Shown here: one piece after another, positions 24,441 through 36,386 of the stretch
Position numbering within the stretch: the first letter of the stretch is position 1
How the letters are laid out: each line of letters starts with the position of its first letter
Assembly: GCA_965202745.1 (NCBI GenBank)
Contig: CBDBCB010000013.1
Location: forward strand, 1-64,000
Source: JACKII01 sp965202745
Lineage (GTDB): Bacteria > Pseudomonadota > Alphaproteobacteria > Bin95
Direction: 5' to 3'
DNA length: 64,000 nucleotides
Notes under the pieces: model-generated
What the model was told of the DNA's origin: nothing
Seen by the model: only the letters and a program-made list of their open reading frames with translations
Database searches by the model: none
Program-made: the position numbers and the translations under genes

Positions 24441-25543
24441 TGCTGGCCTATATCATTCGCCGTCTGCTGCTGATCGTGCCGACCTTGCTCGGCATCATGG
24501 TCATAAATTTTATCGTTATCCAGGTCGCGCCCGGTGGGCCGGTAGAGCAGGCCATCGCCAACATCACCGGCGAAGGGGGGGGCGCGGTGCAGCGGGTCAC
24601 CCAGGCAGGCAGCGACTTCTCTTCCGCCGGTGCGCAACAGGCAGGAGGCGCTGCCAAGTCAGCCTATCGCGGTGCTCAGGGCCTGGACCCGGAATTTATC
24701 AAGGAACTGGAGCAGCAGTTTGGCTTCGACAAGCCGCTGTGGGAACGGTTCACCCAGATGATCGGCGACTATGCCACCTTCGATTTTGGCGAAAGCTTCT
24801 TTCGCGACGAGACTGTAGTCGATCTGGTGCTGGAAAAAATGCCGGTGTCGATCTCTCTCGGCCTATGGACGACGCTGATCACCTATCTGGTCTGTATACC
24901 GCTCGGTATCATTAAGGCGGTGCGGGATGGCTCGCGGTTCGATGTCTGGACAAGCGGGGCGATCATTGTCGGCAATGCGATCCCAAGCTTCGGTTTTGCC
25001 GTGCTGCTGCTGGTCCTGTTTGCTGGCGGCAATTTTCTGGACTGGTTCCCGTTACGGGGGCTGACCTCGCCGAATTTTGACCAGATGAGCATTGGCGAGC
25101 AGATCGTGGACTATTTTTGGCACCTGGCCCTGCCGCTGGCGGCGATGATTATCGGCTCATTTGCGACGCTGACCCTGCTGACCAAGAACAGTTTTCTGGA
25201 TCAGATCTCGCAGCAATATGTGGTGACGGCACGGGCCAAGGGCCTGTCGGAGCGGCAGGTGTTGTTCGGCCACGTCTTCCGCAACTCGATGCTGCTGGTC
25301 ATCGCGGGATTCCCGGCAGCTTTTGTCGGCATTTTGTTTGGCTCGGCGGTGTTCATTGAGACAATATTTTCGTTGGATGGACTAGGCCTGTTGGGGTTTG
25401 AGGCGACACTGAACCGGGACTATCCGATCATGTTTGCAACCCTGTATTTCTTCTCGCTGCTGGGCTTGCTGATGAACCTGGTTGGCGACCTGATTTATGT
25501 GGTGATCGACCCGCGCATCGATTTCGAAGCGAGGAGAAGCTGA
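24440..25543 (+). CDS. yejB: Peptide ABC transporter permease, YejB type
   Basis: A 367-residue inner-membrane permease starting MLAYIIRRLLLIVPTLLGIM, the normal first membrane helix of DppB-like subunits. An insertion of about 60 residues rich in Gly, Ala and Gln (around residues 35-85) separates the first helix from the FGFDKPLWERF segment, as in YejB. The EAA loop is in YVVTARAKGLSE near residue 265. It pairs with yejE 3 bp downstream to form the membrane channel. Confidence 0.95.
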   Translation: MLAYIIRRLLLIVPTLLGIMVINFIVIQVAPGGPVEQAIANITGEGGGAVQRVTQAGSDFSSAGAQQAGGAAKSAYRGAQGLDPEFIKELEQQFGFDKPLWERFTQMIGDYATFDFGESFFRDETVVDLVLEKMPVSISLGLWTTLITYLVCIPLGIIKAVRDGSRFDVWTSGAIIVGNAIPSFGFAVLLLVLFAGGNFLDWFPLRGLTSPNFDQMSIGEQIVDYFWHLALPLAAMIIGSFATLTLLTKNSFLDQISQQYVVTARAKGLSERQVLFGHVFRNSMLLVIAGFPAAFVGILFGSAVFIETIFSLDGLGLLGFEATLNRDYPIMFATLYFFSLLGLLMNLVGDLIYVVIDPRIDFEARRS

Positions 25544-25546
25544 GCC

Positions 25547-26572
25547 ATGGCGATGACCCCGCTCACCCGGCGCAGGATCGCCAACTTCAAAGCCAACCGC
25601 AGGGGGTACTGGTCGCTTTGGGTGTTCCTGGCCCTGTTTGTGCTGAGCCTGTTTGCGGAGTTCCTGGCGAACGATAAGCCGATGCTTGTCTGCTATGACG
25701 GCGCGCCGTACACGCCGATCTTCCATAGCTATCCTGAAACACAGTTCGGCGGCGAATTCCCCACCGAAGCCGACTACCGCGACCCCTATGTGCGGGAGAA
25801 GATCGCCGAGAAGGGCTGGATGGTCTGGCCGCTGATTCCCTACAGCTACGCCACCGTGGCCTGGGACTTGCCGGAGCCGGCTCCGTCCGCACCGAATGCT
25901 GAGCACTGGCTGGGAACGGACGATCAGGCGCGGGATGTGCTGGCAGGGCTGATTTACGGCTTCCGCATCTCGGTCATCTTTGGCCTGACTCTGACCGTGT
26001 TGAGCGCAGCGGTCGGGATATCGGCGGGGGCGTTGCAAGGATTCTATGGCGGCTGGTTCGATCTTCTGTTCCAGCGCTTCATCGAAATCTGGGCCAGCCT
26101 GCCGACGCTCTACATCCTGATTATTCTGGCGAGTGTGATCGTGCCGGGGTTCTTTACGATTCTGGGCATCATGCTGCTGTTCGCCTGGATGGGCTTTGTC
26201 GGTGTGGTACGTGCGGAGTTTCTGCGCGCCCGGAATTTCGACTATGTGCGTGCCGCCAGGGCGCTGGGAGTGGGTGATCTGACCATTATCTTCCGCCATG
26301 TGCTGCCGAATGCCATGGTGGCGACGGTAACGTTTCTGCCGTTTGCGCTGCTGGGCGGCATAACGGGCCTGACCGGGCTGGACTATCTGGGCTTCGGCCT
26401 GCCGCCGGGCTCTCCGTCGCTGGGGGCGATGCTGGCGCAAGGTAAGGCCAACCTCCAGGCACCCTGGCTTAGCCTGACGGGTTTTTTCACAATTGCCATG
26501 CTGCTGTCGCTGCTGGTGTTTGTCGGCGAAGCGGTGCGCGATGCCTTTGATCCACGGAAGCTGGGCTTATGA
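25547..26572 (+). CDS. yejE: Peptide ABC transporter permease, YejE type
   Basis: The 341-residue second permease has an N-terminal helix (WSLWVFLALFVLSLFAEFL), a long periplasmic loop with WPLIPYSY, then DQARDVLAGLIYGFRIS, typical of DppC-like subunits. The EAA motif is in YVRAARALGVGD near residue 240. Its stop overlaps the yejF start by four bases (ATGA). Length and loop size fit YejE rather than DppC. Confidence 0.95.
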   Translation: MAMTPLTRRRIANFKANRRGYWSLWVFLALFVLSLFAEFLANDKPMLVCYDGAPYTPIFHSYPETQFGGEFPTEADYRDPYVREKIAEKGWMVWPLIPYSYATVAWDLPEPAPSAPNAEHWLGTDDQARDVLAGLIYGFRISVIFGLTLTVLSAAVGISAGALQGFYGGWFDLLFQRFIEIWASLPTLYILIILASVIVPGFFTILGIMLLFAWMGFVGVVRAEFLRARNFDYVRAARALGVGDLTIIFRHVLPNAMVATVTFLPFALLGGITGLTGLDYLGFGLPPGSPSLGAMLAQGKANLQAPWLSLTGFFTIAMLLSLLVFVGEAVRDAFDPRKLGL

Positions 26573-28227
26573 ATGACAAGCCGATGAGCAATTCGGTGGT
26601 GCCAGAGGCTCTGCTGCAGGTTCGCGACCTGCGTGTCGCCTTTCGCACCGGCAGTGAGACGGTGGAGGCGGTGCGGGGCGTCAGCTTCGACATAGCCAAG
26701 GGCGAGACTCTGGCTCTGGTGGGTGAAAGTGGCTCCGGCAAGTCGGTCACCGCGCTGAGCGTACTGCAATTGCTGCCCTATCCGATTGCCAGCCATCCTG
26801 GCGGCTCCGTCCGATTCGACGGGCAGGAAATGATTGGTGCCTCGAAGCGCGTGTTGCGCCAGACCCGTGGCAACCGCGTTGCCATGATCTTCCAGGAGCC
26901 GATGACGGCGCTCAATCCGCTGCACACGGTGCAGAAGCAGATTGGAGAGGTGCTGCGGGTCCACAAGGGGCTTTCGCCGGAGCATTCACGGGCGCGGGTG
27001 CTGGAATTGTTACGGCTGGTGGGCATTCCCGACCCGGAAACGCGGCTGGCCAGCTATCCGCACCAGCTCTCCGGCGGTCAGCGCCAGCGGGTGATGATTG
27101 CCATGGCGCTGGCGAATGATCCGGACATGCTGATCGCGGACGAGCCGACGACGGCGCTGGACGTGACAATCCAGGCACAGATCCTGGAGTTGCTGCGGGA
27201 CTTGCAGCAAAAGCTCGGCATGGCGATTCTGCTGATTACCCACGATTTGGGTATCGTGCGCCGAATAGCCAATCAAATCTGCGTGATGACCCAGGGAGAG
27301 GTGGTCGAAAGCGGTGCCACGGCGGCAATTTTTGATGATCCGCAGCATGACTATACCCGCCACTTGCTGGCGGCAGAACCGAAAGGCAGGCCTGATCCTG
27401 CCCTGGAAGACGCTCCGGCGGTGCTGGAGGGGCAGGACGTTAAAGTATGGTTCCCTATCAAGCGCGGAGTGCTGCGCCGCACTGTGGGCCATATCAAGGC
27501 GGTGGACGGTATTTCGCTGACTGTGCGCGAAGGGCATACGGTTGGCGTTGTCGGCGAAAGTGGCAGCGGCAAGACCACGCTGGGGCTGGCTCTGCTGCGG
27601 CTGGAGCGGGCGGAGGGCGGACTGCGGTTCGGCGGCCGGGACCTTCGCTCATATTCGGCAAAGGCGTTGCGGCCGCTGCGGCGGGAGATGCAGATCGTAT
27701 TCCAGGATCCGTTCTCGTCTTTGTCGCCGCGTCTATCCGTGCGGCAAATCATCGGCGAAGGTCTGCGGGTACACCGGCTTGCCTCCTCAGACGAGGAGCA
27801 CGAACGCATGATTGCCCAGGTGCTGGAAGAAGTAGGTCTGGAGCTATCCATGGCGGACCGTTACCCGCACGAGTTCTCCGGCGGTCAGCGCCAACGTATC
27901 GCGATTGCGCGGGCCATTGTGCTGAAACCGCGGTTTGTGGTGCTGGATGAGCCGACAAGCGCGCTAGATATGTCCGTGCAGGCGCAAATTGTGGAGTTGC
28001 TGCGGGATCTGCAACGGCGGCACAAGCTCGCCTACCTGTTCATCAGCCATGACTTGAAGGTGGTTCGTGCCCTGGCGCACGACCTGATTGTCATGAAGGA
28101 TGGCAAGGTGGTGGAGCAGGGACCAGCTGACCAAGTGTTTGACCAACCGGCCGAAGCCTATACCAGGGCACTGATGACGGCGGCCTTCGAGCACCGCGTC
28201 AGTGAAGAGGCAACTGTGGCAAGCTGA
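26569..28227 (+). CDS. yejF: Duplicated ABC transporter ATPase, YejF type
   Basis: The 552-residue protein joins two complete ATP-binding cassettes. The first has GESGSGKS near residue 51, LSGGQRQR near 165 and the Walker B LIADEPTT near 188. The second has GESGSGKT near 331, FSGGQRQR near 438 and VLDEPTSA near 462. It energises uptake through YejBE. No transcription terminator with a clear T run follows; the ribosomal str operon starts 370 bp downstream. Confidence 0.96.
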   Translation: MNDKPMSNSVVPEALLQVRDLRVAFRTGSETVEAVRGVSFDIAKGETLALVGESGSGKSVTALSVLQLLPYPIASHPGGSVRFDGQEMIGASKRVLRQTRGNRVAMIFQEPMTALNPLHTVQKQIGEVLRVHKGLSPEHSRARVLELLRLVGIPDPETRLASYPHQLSGGQRQRVMIAMALANDPDMLIADEPTTALDVTIQAQILELLRDLQQKLGMAILLITHDLGIVRRIANQICVMTQGEVVESGATAAIFDDPQHDYTRHLLAAEPKGRPDPALEDAPAVLEGQDVKVWFPIKRGVLRRTVGHIKAVDGISLTVREGHTVGVVGESGSGKTTLGLALLRLERAEGGLRFGGRDLRSYSAKALRPLRREMQIVFQDPFSSLSPRLSVRQIIGEGLRVHRLASSDEEHERMIAQVLEEVGLELSMADRYPHEFSGGQRQRIAIARAIVLKPRFVVLDEPTSALDMSVQAQIVELLRDLQRRHKLAYLFISHDLKVVRALAHDLIVMKDGKVVEQGPADQVFDQPAEAYTRALMTAAFEHRVSEEATVAS

Positions 28228-28268
28228 CCGGCAGCGGCATTCTCTATGCCGATTGTTGCGATTGGGTG

Positions 28269-28297
28269 TTGACGCGGGCGGATGAGAGGGGTAGATT
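28269..28297 (+). promoter_or_regulatory. Predicted promoter of the str operon, with 300-nt leader
   Basis: TTGACG (28269-28274) and TAGATT (28292-28297) have the ideal 17-base spacing. Transcripts would begin near 28304 and carry a leader of about 295 bases before rpsL. The rest of the 28228-28597 gap holds no convincing gene; small open frames in it lack ribosome-binding sites and known motifs. Confidence 0.6.
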
Positions 28298-28597
28298 AAA
28301 GCCCTCTCGACATAGGACGTTTGGCAGTAGGCTTTTCCTATACGCTGCGTCTTCTGGGCATCGGATGCTGCATACTTTCTGCGGCGAAGGCGTCTGGACG
28401 AAAACCCCATGCCTCAAAGAGCAATGGCGGGTGCCGGTATCGGCTACCGCCGCGTATGCTTTGGGAAATGGGTTTCGGCGGTTCGCCGGTCCAGCAAGCA
28501 GTTGGCACCAAGTCGGGGAAAAATAGGCTCCATATTGGGGTCGAAACGTGAGATCGAACCGGCGACTGACGTGATTGGCAACAAGGCGATATAGAGT

Positions 28598-28969
28598 ATG
28601 CCCACCATCAATCAGTTGATCCGCCAACCGCGGGTCCTGCAAAAGGCACGTAACAAGGTGCCGGCGCTTGAAGCGTGTCCGCAAAAGCGGGGCGTTTGTA
28701 CGCGTGTTTATACAACAACACCGAAGAAACCGAACTCGGCGCTTCGTAAGGTGGCGCGTGTGCGTCTGACCAATGGTTACGAAGTAACCAGCTATATCCC
28801 AGGCGAAGGCCATAACCTGCAGGAGCACTCGGTCGTGCTGCTCCGCGGTGGCCGCGTGAAGGATTTGCCAGGCGTCCGTTACCACATTCTCCGCGGCGTG
28901 CTGGATACCCAGGGCGTTGCCAACCGTCGCCAGCGCCGTTCCAAATACGGTGCCAAGCGTCCGAAATAA
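28598..28969 (+). CDS. rpsL: 30S ribosomal protein S12
   Basis: S12 (123 residues) lines the decoding centre. The start MPTINQLIRQPR, the TTPKKPNSALRK segment and GGRVKDLPGVRYH are universal. Both lysines that are replaced in streptomycin-resistant mutants are wild type here. It opens the str operon and is followed by rpsG after 18 bp. Confidence 0.99.
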   Translation: MPTINQLIRQPRVLQKARNKVPALEACPQKRGVCTRVYTTTPKKPNSALRKVARVRLTNGYEVTSYIPGEGHNLQEHSVVLLRGGRVKDLPGVRYHILRGVLDTQGVANRRQRRSKYGAKRPK

Positions 28970-28987
28970 GGCTGGGGAAGTAAAGCT

Positions 28988-29458
28988 ATGTCACGCCGCC
29001 GCGCTGCCGAAAAACGCGAGATCCTGCCGGATCCGCAATTTGGCGATCTGACGATCACCAAGTTCATCAACTGCATGATGCTCGACGGCAAAAAAGCCGT
29101 TGCCGAAAAAATCTTCTACAGCGCGCTGGAAACAGCGGAGCGCCGCGGCGGGACCGATGGTCCCCAGGTGTTCCACACCGCGTTGGACAACATCCGCCCG
29201 AACCTTGAGGTGCGTTCCCGCCGTGTCGGTGGTGCCACCTACCAGGTGCCGGTTGAGGTGCGTGCCGAGCGTGCGCAGGCATTGGCCATCCGCTGGCTGA
29301 TCACTGCGGCCCGCGGCCGTCCGGAGAAGACCATGGAAGATCGCCTGGCAGGCGAACTGATGGACGCCATGAACAGCCGTGGCGGTGCTGTTAAAAAGCG
29401 TGAAGACACGCACCGGATGGCCGAAGCCAACCGTGCGTTCTCGCACTACCGCTGGTAA
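28988..29458 (+). CDS. rpsG: 30S ribosomal protein S7
   Basis: S7 (156 residues) starts assembly of the 30S head and contacts the E-site tRNA. MSRRRAAEKREILPDP, the GGATYQVPVEV segment and HRMAEANRAFSHYRW at the C-terminus are typical. GGGGAAGTAAAGCT precedes the ATG. In enterobacteria S7 represses this operon; no comparable structure was recognised here. Confidence 0.99.
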   Translation: MSRRRAAEKREILPDPQFGDLTITKFINCMMLDGKKAVAEKIFYSALETAERRGGTDGPQVFHTALDNIRPNLEVRSRRVGGATYQVPVEVRAERAQALAIRWLITAARGRPEKTMEDRLAGELMDAMNSRGGAVKKREDTHRMAEANRAFSHYRW

Positions 29459-29482
29459 TTCTCAAAAGAGGGTTTGAAGGTT

Positions 29483-31567
<2,085 letters not shown>

Positions 31568-31593
31568 CCCGCAGTCACTAGGAGTAAAGAGAA

Positions 31594-32784
<1,191 letters not shown>

Positions 32785-32827
32785 TCGGTTGAACGGTAAG
32801 ACCCGGGCTTAACGGGAAGAAGTAACG

Positions 32828-33136
32828 ATGGATCATCAAAATATCAGGATCCGGCTGAAGGCATTCGATCACCGGATCCTCGACCAGTCGACCAGCGAGA
32901 TTATTTCGACCGCAAAACGCACTGGTGCTGTGGTTCGAGGTCCAATCCCGCTGCCGACACGTATCCAGAAGTACACCGTGCTGCGCGGGCCGCATATCGA
33001 CAAGAAATCCCGTGATCAGTTCGAAGTCCGCACCCATCGCCGGGTGCTGGACATTGTCGACCCGACTCCCCAGACGGTCGACGCGCTGATGAAACTGGAT
33101 CTGGCTTCCGGCGTGGATGTGGAGATCAAGGTATGA
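32828..33136 (+). CDS. rpsJ: 30S ribosomal protein S10
   Basis: S10 (102 residues) is a 30S head protein and also the NusE antitermination factor. The start MDHQNIRIRLKAFDHR is of the alphaproteobacterial type, and GPIPLPTRIQKYTVLRGPH is the universal loop. It opens the S10 cluster and overlaps rplC by four bases (ATGA). Confidence 0.99.
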   Translation: MDHQNIRIRLKAFDHRILDQSTSEIISTAKRTGAVVRGPIPLPTRIQKYTVLRGPHIDKKSRDQFEVRTHRRVLDIVDPTPQTVDALMKLDLASGVDVEIKV

Positions 33137-33891
33137 CCCCGACCCGTACAGGCGTTATCGCCACCAAACTCGGCATGAGCCGTGTATTCGGTGAAGGCGG
33201 CCGGCATATTCCGGTTACCGTACTGAAGCTGGGCCAGTGCCGCGTTGTCGGTCACCGCACAGAAGATCGCGATGGCTACACTGCCATGCAGATCGGTGTT
33301 GGCCTTGCCAAGACCAAGCGGGTATCGACAGCCAATCGCACCGTCTATGGCAGCCGTAACGTAGAGCCTCCGCAGAAGGTCGCCGAGTTCCGCGTGCCGA
33401 CCGATGCTATGGTCGACGTTGGTTCGGAGATCCTCGCCGATCACTTTGTGGCAGGCCAGTTCGTCGACTTGGTTGGCACATCAAAGGGCAAGGGCTTTGC
33501 TGGTGCCATGAAGCGCCACGGCTTTTCCGGCCTGCGCGCCAGCCACGGTGTCTCGATCTCGCACCGTTCACACGGTTCAACCGGTCAATGCCAGGACCCC
33601 GGCAAGGTGTTCAAGGGCAAGAAAATGGCCGGTCACATGGGTGACGAGCGCGTTACCGTTCAGAACCTGGAAGTGGTTGGCACCGACGTTGAAAAAGGCG
33701 TGATCCTCGTAAAGGGTGCGATCCCCGGTGCGAAGGGCGGTTATATTCTGGTCAGCGACGCGCTGAAGTGCGCTTTGCCGGAAGGCGTGCCGTTCCCGGC
33801 TGGTATCCGTTCGACGGCTGCTCCCGCGGATGAGACCCCTGTTGATGAAGCACCGGCTGCCGATGCAGTCGATGCTAGCGGCGAAGAGTAA
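33133..33891 (+). CDS. rplC: 50S ribosomal protein L3
   Basis: L3 (252 residues) binds 23S rRNA near the peptidyl transferase centre. TGVIATKLGMSRVF, the GMKRHGFSGL-like AMKRHGFSGLRASHG and the GSTGQCQDPGKVFKGKKM loop are diagnostic. After KCALPEGVPFPAGI there is an acidic, Ala-rich tail of about 25 residues that E. coli L3 lacks. It is coupled to rpsJ by overlap and separated from rplD by 6 bp. Confidence 0.99.
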   Translation: MTPTRTGVIATKLGMSRVFGEGGRHIPVTVLKLGQCRVVGHRTEDRDGYTAMQIGVGLAKTKRVSTANRTVYGSRNVEPPQKVAEFRVPTDAMVDVGSEILADHFVAGQFVDLVGTSKGKGFAGAMKRHGFSGLRASHGVSISHRSHGSTGQCQDPGKVFKGKKMAGHMGDERVTVQNLEVVGTDVEKGVILVKGAIPGAKGGYILVSDALKCALPEGVPFPAGIRSTAAPADETPVDEAPAADAVDASGEE

Positions 33892-33897
33892 GCGCGC

Positions 33898-34518
33898 ATG
33901 GAACTGACGATTAAAAATTGGGAGAATGCAGAGGTCGGGACGCTCGAAGTGAGCGACCAGGTCTTTGGTGCGGAGGTCCGCTCCGACATTCTCCATCGTA
34001 TGGTGACCTGGCAACTCGCCAAGCGCCGCGCGGGGACGCACAAAGTTCTGGAGCGGAGCGAGGTCAATGTGACCAAGACCCGTTTCGGCCAGCAAAAGGG
34101 CGGTGGCCGTGCGCGTCACGGCTCGAAGAACGCCAACATCTTTCGTGGCGGTGCTGTCGCTCACGGTCCGCGCGTTCGTGACCATGGTTATTCGCTGCCG
34201 AAGAAGATCCGTGCCATGGGCATGCGCTGCGCGCTGTCCGCCAAAGCGGCTTCCGGCCAACTGATCGTGCTGGACAGTGCGGGTGCCGGGGCGGTGAAGA
34301 CCAAGGACCTGAAGGCCAAGCTGGACGCCATGGGCATCAAGTCTGCGCTGGTTGTATCCGGCGCGGAGGTCGACGCCGATCTGCGCAAAGCAGCGTCCAA
34401 TCTGATTGGTATCGACGTGTTGCCGCAGCAGGGTGCGAATGTTTATGACATTCTCCGCCGTGAAAGCCTGGTCATGACGCGCGACGCCATCGAACATCTA
34501 CAGGAGCGCTTAGGATGA
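33898..34518 (+). CDS. rplD: 50S ribosomal protein L4
   Basis: L4 (206 residues) lines the peptide exit tunnel. The conserved loop GTHKVLERSEVNVTKTRFGQ and the KGGGRARHGS segment are present, as is HGPRVRDHGYSLPKK. Its stop overlaps the rplW start by four bases. In E. coli L4 autoregulates the S10 operon; no leader with that fold was recognised upstream of rpsJ. Confidence 0.98.
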   Translation: MELTIKNWENAEVGTLEVSDQVFGAEVRSDILHRMVTWQLAKRRAGTHKVLERSEVNVTKTRFGQQKGGGRARHGSKNANIFRGGAVAHGPRVRDHGYSLPKKIRAMGMRCALSAKAASGQLIVLDSAGAGAVKTKDLKAKLDAMGIKSALVVSGAEVDADLRKAASNLIGIDVLPQQGANVYDILRRESLVMTRDAIEHLQERLG

Positions 34519-34856
34519 GCCGCGCCCGCCGTATCCGGCCTGCCGCACCCGCGCCGAGCGAAGGTGAGATGCTGCGCATTATCCGCGCGCCGCACATCAC
34601 AGAAAAAGCGACCATGGTCAGCGAGCATAACCAAGTCGCGTTCAAGGTTGCTATCGACGCTACAAAGCCAGCGATTGCCGCCGCTATCGAGCATCTGTTC
34701 AAGGTCAAAGTGACCAAAGTGAACACGGTGCGGATGGACGGCAAGGTCAAACGCTTCCGTGGCATCATGGGCCAGCGCGCCGATTGGAAGAAGGCCATTG
34801 TCACGCTCGCCGAAGGCGAGTCCATCGACGTCACCACCGGCATTTCGGCACGCTAG
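34515..34856 (+). CDS. rplW: 50S ribosomal protein L23
   Basis: L23 (113 residues) sits at the tunnel exit and docks SRP and trigger factor. The core runs from IIRAPHITEKATM to the C-terminus, with KVTKVNTVRMDGKVKRF in the middle. About 20 residues before the core (RARRIRPAAPAPSEGEM) are an extension beyond the usual start. The ATG at 34515 is supported by the ATGA overlap with rplD; an internal ATG at 34569 would remove the extension. Confidence 0.97.
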   Translation: MSRARRIRPAAPAPSEGEMLRIIRAPHITEKATMVSEHNQVAFKVAIDATKPAIAAAIEHLFKVKVTKVNTVRMDGKVKRFRGIMGQRADWKKAIVTLAEGESIDVTTGISAR

Positions 34857-34880
34857 ACCGGTATTGGGAACGTAACGCTT

Positions 34881-35711
34881 ATGGCATTGAAACAATACAA
34901 ACCGATGACACCCGGCCAGCGTGGCCTGGTGCTTGTTGATCGCTCGGAGCTGTTCAATGGACGCCCGGTCAAATCGCTGACCGAAGGCCTGACCAAGAGC
35001 GGTGGCCGCAACCACCATGGACACACGACGGCGTTCTGGCGTGGCGGCGGACACAAGCGCCGGTACCGCATGGTGGATTTCAAGCGCGCGAAGACTGACA
35101 TGAATGCGACGGTCGAACGGATCGAGTACGATCCCAACCGGACCGCGTTCATCGCGCTGATTAAGTACGAAGACGGTGAGTTGTCATATATCCTGGCACC
35201 GCAGCATCTGGCGGTAGGTGACACGGTCCGTTCCGGTTATGGGTCGGATATCAAGCCCGGCAATGCGTTGCCGCTGCGCCGGGTCCCGGTCGGCACGATC
35301 ATTCACAATATCGAGCTGAAAGTCGGCAAAGGTGGTCAGATTGCCCGCTCGGCCGGTACCTACGCTCAGTTGGTGGGCCGTGATGCCGGTCTGGCATTGT
35401 TGCGTCTTTCCTCGGGTGAGATGCGCAACGTGCCGCAGGAATGCGTTGCGACTGTCGGTGCGGTGTCCAACCCGGACCATGGCAACATCAACCTCGGCAA
35501 AGCAGGCCGTAACCGGTGGAAGGGCCGCCGTCCGCACGTTCGTGGCGTCGTCATGAACCCGGTTGATCACCCGCATGGTGGCGGTGAAGGCCGTACCTCT
35601 GGTGGCCGTCATCCGGTTACCCCGTGGGGCAAGCCGACCAAGGGCCATCGCACCCGCTCGAAGAAAAAACCGTCGAGCAAGATGATTGTCCGCTCGCGGC
35701 ACAAACGATAG
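34881..35711 (+). CDS. rplB: 50S ribosomal protein L2
   Basis: L2 (276 residues) is needed for subunit joining and peptidyl transfer. MALKQYKPMTPGQRGL, GRNHHGHTTAFWRGGGHKRRYR, the NPVDHPHGGGEGRT loop with the essential His and the basic C-terminus SSKMIVRSRHKR are all present. It follows rplW by 24 bp and precedes rpsS by 13 bp. Confidence 0.99.
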   Translation: MALKQYKPMTPGQRGLVLVDRSELFNGRPVKSLTEGLTKSGGRNHHGHTTAFWRGGGHKRRYRMVDFKRAKTDMNATVERIEYDPNRTAFIALIKYEDGELSYILAPQHLAVGDTVRSGYGSDIKPGNALPLRRVPVGTIIHNIELKVGKGGQIARSAGTYAQLVGRDAGLALLRLSSGEMRNVPQECVATVGAVSNPDHGNINLGKAGRNRWKGRRPHVRGVVMNPVDHPHGGGEGRTSGGRHPVTPWGKPTKGHRTRSKKKPSSKMIVRSRHKR

Positions 35712-35724
35712 GGCTGATTAGATT

Positions 35725-36003
35725 ATGTCGCGTTCCGTTTGGAAAGGTCCGTTCGTCGACGGGTATTTGCTTAAAAAAGCCGATACTGTTCGCGAGTCTG
35801 GCCGGAATGAAGTGATCAGAACCTGGTCCCGCCGTTCCACAATCCTTCCGCAGTTCGTTGGTCTGACCTTCGGGGTCTACAACGGACAGAAATTCATTCC
35901 GGTTTCGGTCAATGAGCAGATGGTCGGGCACAAGCTCGGCGAGTTCGCACCGACCCGTACCTACTACGGTCATGAGGCCGATAAAAGGGCGAGGAGGCGC
36001 TAA
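35725..36003 (+). CDS. rpsS: 30S ribosomal protein S19
   Basis: S19 (92 residues) is in the 30S head, near the A site, paired with S13. MSRSVWKGPFVDGYLLKKA, the RSTILPQFVGLTFGVYNG segment and HKLGEFAPTRTYYGH are diagnostic. Its TAA stop shares the last base with the rplV ATG (TAATG), a sign of coupled translation. Confidence 0.99.
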   Translation: MSRSVWKGPFVDGYLLKKADTVRESGRNEVIRTWSRRSTILPQFVGLTFGVYNGQKFIPVSVNEQMVGHKLGEFAPTRTYYGHEADKRARRR

Positions 36004-36386
36004 TGGGCAAAGTCTCTGCACCACGCGCTCTGCCGAACAACGAAGCGAAGGCTGTACAGCGCAATATGCGCATCAGCCCGACCAAGTTGAACCTGGTGGC
36101 GGCGAGTATTCGTGGCATGCCTGCGGAAAAAGCCTTGTTGGCGTTGAAATTCTCCAACAAGCGTATTGCCGACGATGTGCGTAAGACACTGCTTTCGGCA
36201 GTATCGAACGCAGAAAACAATCACGACCTCGACGTGGACCGCCTTGTGGTGTCCGAAGCGACGGTTGGCAAGGCCCTGGTGATGAAGCGTTTCCACGCTC
36301 GTGCGCGTGGCCGTGGCGCGCAGATCCAGAAGCCGTTCAGCCACCTGACCATCGTCGTGCGCGAAGAGGCGGAGGAAGAAGACTAA
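36003..36386 (+). CDS. rplV: 50S ribosomal protein L22
   Basis: L22 (127 residues) lines the exit tunnel; its beta-hairpin loop (MKRFHARARGRG) is the site of some macrolide resistance changes and looks ordinary here. ISPTKLNLVAASIRG near residue 24 is typical. The short acidic end EEAEEED is normal for the group. TAATG overlaps join it to rpsS before and rpsC after. Confidence 0.99.
   Translation: MGKVSAPRALPNNEAKAVQRNMRISPTKLNLVAASIRGMPAEKALLALKFSNKRIADDVRKTLLSAVSNAENNHDLDVDRLVVSEATVGKALVMKRFHARARGRGAQIQKPFSHLTIVVREEAEEED

Noticed and set aside
28266..28597. Small frames in the yejF-rpsL gap
   Set aside because: Three overlapping plus-strand frames of 60-86 codons have no ribosome-binding sites, no known motifs and lie within the predicted leader of rpsL.
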